Made by a program: the position numbers and the translations under genes. This document shows, in pieces, positions 60,329 through 64,000 of a stretch of DNA of 64,000 nt. The stretch lies in contig JAWXBR010000009.1 of NCBI GenBank assembly GCA_034440235.1, positions 96,220 to 160,219 on the forward strand. Reading direction: 5' to 3'. A model generated the notes under the pieces. The model had not been told where the DNA came from. It saw only the letters and a program-made list of their open reading frames with translations, and made no database searches. The stretch's first letter is position 1. Each line of letters begins with the position of its first letter. This stretch comes from JAWXBR01 sp034440235. GTDB lineage: Bacteria > Bacteroidota > Ignavibacteria > Kapaibacteriales > Kapaibacteriaceae.

Positions 60329-60789
60329 CATTCTCGACCAATCATAGTTGTTTCAATTATCATCTTGAAATACATCCCATGACGATGAGACCCATTTACG
60401 ACGTTGTCGGTTATGTAGACGTTCGACGGTTTCACTGGATATACTTCATAATTGGCACAACAGGATGCCGACGACTGGTCGGAATGTATGAGGTATGCCG
60501 AAGCTTAGGGCACGATCAACGCCTATTGCGCAGGTCGCTTATCGCCCTCTTCAATTGTCGTCCTCGATACATTGGAGCGACACCCCCCTCGATGCAACCG
60601 TATCCATGGATGATGAAAATGTAGGGGTGAGCCTGAAAGAAGAATCACAGCGTTGTTTGTGCTTGTCATCACGACGCCGAAGACCATACCTGCGATAATC
60701 CTTGTGCTAACGCGCTAGTGCCAGCTTCGCCCATGGCCATTACCAGCTACCACAACTGCATTCCCAAACTGAGGTGGTAGTTTGAAAAG
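60329..60789. other. Region without a supported gene
   Basis: These 461 bases contain only short frames without family resemblance or good start signals. I see no repeat, RNA or hairpin of note. Given the fragments around it, the region may be decayed coding DNA. Confidence 0.4.
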
Positions 60790-61254
60790 CTAACGCTTCA
60801 AAACAAGGTAGCTCTCGAACTCCCCATGTTGTGGGCATTTGTGTAGCGTAATGCTCAGATGAAATTCTTCTAGTCGAACTTCATTTCTAAGCCCGGTCAG
60901 CGGCTGAACAAGTTGGTCGCAACTAGGGCACCTTACGCTACCACCGTTATTGGCATTAGAGCCTATATTTTTCACCATAGGTGTGACGCCACCTCTTCGA
61001 AAACGGTCGATCAGGAATGCAAAGTCACCGAAATCATATCGAAAACCGTCTGCCACATCAATCTCGCTCAGAAACAATCCCGTACCCATATTGTCCGGGT
61101 TCACTTCGAAATACGAGCCGTTGCTATATGTAATCCAACGACTAAACTGTCGCATCAACGGTACATGAATGCCGTGTATCAGGGTAGGTGCATCCTCAAA
61201 CAGCCCAAGGGGCGTCTCAAGACCACTCTCGTGTTTTATGCTAGCTGTAAACAT
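60790..61254 (-). CDS. Hypothetical protein with C-terminal zinc-ribbon-like site
   Basis: I chose ATG 61254 (MFTASIKHESG) because GAGGGA lies seven bases upstream, an arrangement also seen before ribE; the frame is open to 61308. The 154-residue soluble protein has an N-terminal beta-rich part and then CPSC ... KCPQH (about residues 108-143), likely a zinc site of Cys3-His or similar type. No family was recognised. It stands between decayed fragments and faces the small exported genes convergently. Confidence 0.65.
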   Translation of the reverse strand: MFTASIKHESGLETPLGLFEDAPTLIHGIHVPLMRQFSRWITYSNGSYFEVNPDNMGTGLFLSEIDVADGFRYDFGDFAFLIDRFRRGGVTPMVKNIGSNANNGGSVRCPSCDQLVQPLTGLRNEVRLEEFHLSITLHKCPQHGEFESYLVLKR

Positions 61255-61402
61255 TGACGGTTCCCTCATAATTATTTTGACAATTTGGTCATAGACGTTC
61301 GAAGTCACGTCTTCATTCGTAGGCGACTGTCTGCCTCGGAACTCCAGAGCCCCACAGTCGAACTAACCCTCGGGAACGGGACGCATTGTCGATCTAAGAA
61401 GA

Positions 61403-61703
61403 ATGACATTCAGAACGAGTGGTTGGTCGTCCGACCAGCGCATCTACCCGAATCTATTCGGCGACTGCGTAACGATGTCCATCAGCGGCTTGGAATGGAT
61501 CGCTAATACCGCAGATAGGCAGTCACTTGTGCTGGATGTCGTCGATGGTCACGGCAGAATGATTCTGACGAGTCCGGTGTTGTTAGGTGAAGCAGTTGGA
61601 TGTCTCTGGCCTGCCTGAGGGCGTATACATCGCGCTTGTGCGCGTGGAAGGCGTTGCAGGGGTCTGTGTGAAGGCATCAGGTAGGTTTAGTGTGGTGAAG
61701 TAG
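61403..61703 (+). pseudogene. Remnant of a T9SS sorting domain, frameshifted
   Basis: One frame reads IYPNLFGDCVTMSIS and LVLDVVDGHGRMILT, the start of a type A sorting domain. About 61.6 kb the frame shifts and the other frame completes it with LDVSGLPEGVYIALVRVEG ... FSVVK-stop (61701-61703). Only this tail exists; no passenger domain or signal peptide lies upstream. It is the end of a deleted surface-protein gene. Confidence 0.75.
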
Positions 61704-62020
61704 GCGTTGGTCGGGAATTCAAGAACAAAGTCAGTTCGGTAATCCAGGACAAGAAGCAAAGTTTACAAGTAGCCATCGGCTACGGTATCGCCGATGAAGA
61801 CATTCAGAAAATTATCGAGTCGGACGAGAAGGTCATCGCTACGCTGACGCAAGCAACGATGACGAAACACATTACGATCATCTGCACCGACAAATGACTG
61901 ATCTCCTTCCGCAAGGGGCTGTTGAAGAACGAGAATTCGGAGTTGACATGGTTGCAGGACATCAAGGACGTGAAGTACGACGAGAAGGTCGGTATCGGCT
62001 GCCAAACTCAACAGGGGTGA
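61691..62020 (+). pseudogene. Remnant of a PH-like domain gene with in-frame stop
   Basis: The frame reads FKNKVSSVIQDKKQSLQVAIG, IIESDEKVIATLTQA and HITIICTDK, then TGA (61895-61897), then LISFRKGLLKN and ELTWLQDIKDVKYDEKVG. Related small PH-like proteins have Arg at the stop (CGA to TGA). No start codon is present, since the frame comes directly from a stop at 61688-61690. It is a broken relative of the PH gene at 58.6 kb or of a similar family. Confidence 0.65.
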
Positions 62021-62231
62021 GACTGTTACGCTTGTAGCCACAGGAGACGGCGCAAGATCGGCTTTCCGAGTGTCAAAGACTGTGTAGTGAAGTAATGACA
62101 TCGTGTATGCCCTTCTGTGTGTCCACAGAATCGTTCGTAACGATGGGCAGGAACTAACTGCCGAGTTTTGAAGCAACAAGAGACCACCATAGCAAGCTCT
62201 TCCGGTAGTATCGATTCGAAACCTTCAGTGC

Positions 62232-62263
62232 AAAAAAAGGACCGCATCACATTGATGCGGTCC
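62232..62263 (-). terminator. Rho-independent terminator of the beta-helix T9SS gene
   Basis: GGACCGCATCA (62239-62249) and TGATGCGGTCC (62253-62263) form a perfect 11-base-pair stem with a three-base loop. On the minus strand it is followed by seven T (62238-62232). It lies 25 bp past the stop codon at 62288. Confidence 0.93.
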
Positions 62264-62287
62264 CTATTTGTTTGTCCATTAATACAG

Positions 62288-64000
62288 TTACGGACTGACG
62301 GTCACCGGCAATGCAACGGACATGCCGTCCATATTGCATCGTACGAAGTAGAGCCCAGCACTGTATGATGCCAGTGACTCAGTTAGAACGTTCATCCCGC
62401 GTGTGAAGGTTGTTGCGAATCGTTTAACCACGGCACCGTCGGATGAGATTATTTCGATCGTTGCCGGACCTGATTTCTTAGAATCAAAGGAGAGTCGGCA
62501 CTCATCACGAGCAGGATTCGGCACCACTGAAATAAAAGCGAGCGAACCGTCAGTAGTTGTTGCGGCGCGGTCATCGTTGGCAGTTTCTTTTGCCATACCA
62601 CCGTTGGCGATAGTGCGACGCAGATCGAATATGATACGATCCATGTGCACACCGCGAAGCGAATCGGTATGTCCCGTCGTGTCTTCGATTGCGTTTAAGT
62701 ACAAAACAGCCCAATTGGCAGGGACTGAGTCTGCGGATGTCGAATACGACGTCATGATCGAAGTGTAAGCCGTTCGCGCGGAGTCGAGTTGTTTCAGGTC
62801 GTCATACGTCTTTGCTTTCACGTGCAGCGCCGCACTGCGTAAGTATGAAGGCTCGGATGTGTTCGCGACAATCGTTGCCATGTCGCTCTTCAGCTGAGCA
62901 TACAGAGCCGTTGAGTCAGTGTGGCGGACATTTTCAAAGTACTCCCAAACGATTGAACGACGACACGCTGCATCAATGGACGTATTAAGGGCATCGGTAC
63001 GGAGTAGCCCGATGGTGGTATAGAGCCCTGAGGTCGGTGCCGTCAACGATTGAGGGTCGTCCCTTGGACCGCAGTACGTGATCGGGGGCTCGCATATATG
63101 TGTCACGACTACCGGCCCGCAGTTGTTTACGCGATCAGCTTGTACATCAAGCGGTGCACCTGTGTACGTTACAAGCGGACTTACACGTGGCATGTACACG
63201 GGTCCAGCGTTCGTCCACCGATTATTAGTCGCGTTGACATTGTACGCAGCTTCCGAGAACACATGGTACGTCGAGTAAATGTCGAAATCGTTGTAACCGC
63301 AATCGACGAACACCTGCCCGCCTAATGTCAGGCTGATGTCATGAACTTCTGGAGAATAATAAGTTCCAAATGTATGGGTGTTGCTGTTGGCATAGAAGGT
63401 ATTGTAGCCGAACTCGTGGTCTTGATTGCCACCGATTACGCGGTTGCGCATGTAGGCGACAGTTCCGCGCATAGCCACTCCCTTGGCATACGTTGTGAAC
63501 GTGTTATTTCGAAGCCAGTGCCGGCCTCCACCCCATACACGATCTCCGATGCGTGTGCCACTGAACACGTTGTCATAGAGTTCTACCGTCGGTTGTCCGG
63601 AGGACGTTACAGAGAATTCATTGGCAGTGAATGTCGAGGTGCAGATCCTGCCGGATACACCTAAACTCAGGAAGGCGTTTGTAGAACGTTCAAATGTACA
63701 TCCAGTAACGTATACCTGTAAGTTGTTCTCCATGAGTGCGCCCGTACGTAGATCAAAGAAGGATGAGTTGTCGATGCGTACAACGCCTGACCTCGTTACT
63801 TCTAGACCCAATTCGAGCGGCGTACCAATACCAGTAATGTTTTCTCTGAACTCGCAATCCTTTACCCGAAAGACTGAGTAGAGCGGAGAGGTCGGATTTT
63901 TGAACCTTCGGTAGTCGCCATGTTTATCAACTCGAACGAGCCATGGTTTGATGTTTAACGTCACAGTCCGTTCGAACTTCGAGTTCTTGAGCTCGGTCAC
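62288..64000 (-). CDS. Beta-helix protein with T9SS sorting domain, 5' end outside window
   Basis: The 570 visible residues belong to a larger exported protein that continues past the window edge. The first ~280 residues are short parallel-beta-helix rungs with repeated Asn/Gly turns (VKDCEFRENITG, IDNSSFFDLRTG, VTGCTFERST, LYDNVFSGT, LRNNTFTT). A helical spacer follows. The C-terminus is a type A T9SS sorting domain (VVPNPARDECRLSF ... GLYFVR). Such proteins are surface adhesins or polysaccharide-binding proteins. A strong terminator follows the gene. Confidence 0.88.
   Translation of the reverse strand: MTELKNSKFERTVTLNIKPWLVRVDKHGDYRRFKNPTSPLYSVFRVKDCEFRENITGIGTPLELGLEVTRSGVVRIDNSSFFDLRTGALMENNLQVYVTGCTFERSTNAFLSLGVSGRICTSTFTANEFSVTSSGQPTVELYDNVFSGTRIGDRVWGGGRHWLRNNTFTTYAKGVAMRGTVAYMRNRVIGGNQDHEFGYNTFYANSNTHTFGTYYSPEVHDISLTLGGQVFVDCGYNDFDIYSTYHVFSEAAYNVNATNNRWTNAGPVYMPRVSPLVTYTGAPLDVQADRVNNCGPVVVTHICEPPITYCGPRDDPQSLTAPTSGLYTTIGLLRTDALNTSIDAACRRSIVWEYFENVRHTDSTALYAQLKSDMATIVANTSEPSYLRSAALHVKAKTYDDLKQLDSARTAYTSIMTSYSTSADSVPANWAVLYLNAIEDTTGHTDSLRGVHMDRIIFDLRRTIANGGMAKETANDDRAATTTDGSLAFISVVPNPARDECRLSFDSKKSGPATIEIISSDGAVVKRFATTFTRGMNVLTESLASYSAGLYFVRCNMDGMSVALPVTVSP

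Noticed and set aside
60379..60698. Two overlapping short frames (81 and 67 codons)
   Set aside because: No start signal, no family features, Arg- and Pro-rich chance composition.
31300..61270. Shared leader ATGAGGGA-CC-ATGTTTACA before ribE and the gene at 60.8 kb as a common regulatory element
   Set aside because: The similarity is mainly the GAGGGA Shine-Dalgarno plus ATGTTTACA; nothing upstream matches. I used it only to choose the start of the second gene.
42597..62020. UGA recoded as an amino acid (TGA inside two frames)
   Set aside because: Many intact genes here end in TGA (asd, DUF262, Lon-family and others), and the two in-frame TGAs replace different residues (Leu and Arg). Ordinary nonsense changes explain them.

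Overview
The window looks like a bacterial chromosome segment from the Bacteroidota/Chlorobiota side of the FCB group. Several secreted proteins end in type IX secretion (T9SS) C-terminal sorting domains. There are many outer-membrane beta-barrel-like proteins and consecutive SurA/PpiC-type periplasmic chaperones. Base composition is near 50% GC by eye. A Kapabacteria-like lineage is my guess from overall feel; nothing in the sequence proves it.

Layout. 1-9.3 kb: end of an RCC1-repeat protein, an outer-membrane barrel, two PpiC chaperone genes, murC, a nitrilase-family hydrolase and a PAP2 phosphatase. 9.4-17.4 kb: a 5'-truncated BRO/DinD-family gene, then asd-manC-small ORF (overlapping), hutI, a DUF6766-like membrane protein, cysS and a DUF2520 protein. 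17.4-25.2 kb: rpe, an aldo/keto reductase, a REP-associated Y1 transposase (RAYT) with its palindromic repeats, trpS, a FmdB-like zinc ribbon and pcrA. 25.5-32.8 kb: a histidine kinase-like protein, a barrel, an RsbW-type ATPase, an M28 peptidase, ribE, an esterase lipoprotein and a surface lipoprotein. 32.8-49 kb: an AddB-like nuclease coupled to a Lon-family protease, purH, a Fic protein, a PAS-UbiA fusion, a T9SS protein beside its nonsense-broken paralogue, folC, rpsA and a small gene.

49.2-57.6 kb is an accessory island starting at tRNA-Arg(UCU). It holds a tyrosine recombinase, an IS3 OrfA remnant, a translationally coupled DUF262-HEPN pair, a doubly broken vsr, a GHKL ATPase with a C-terminal PD-(D/E)XK-like motif, a C5-cytosine DNA methyltransferase and an XRE regulator with a 27-bp palindromic operator. 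I read it as a defence island: a Dcm/MORC-like-ATPase restriction-modification system beside a DUF262-HEPN module. 57.7-62.2 kb carries small secreted proteins, PH-domain genes and several decayed fragments. The window ends inside a beta-helix T9SS protein.

Two genome-style features run through the core region. (1) Short tandem duplications (15-32 bp) sit at gene boundaries, sometimes multiplying the start codon, and occur in frame inside conserved enzymes (trpS, cysS, manC, hutI, aldo/keto reductase, fmdB, rpsA). (2) A REP/RAYT system has hairpins that abut start codons.
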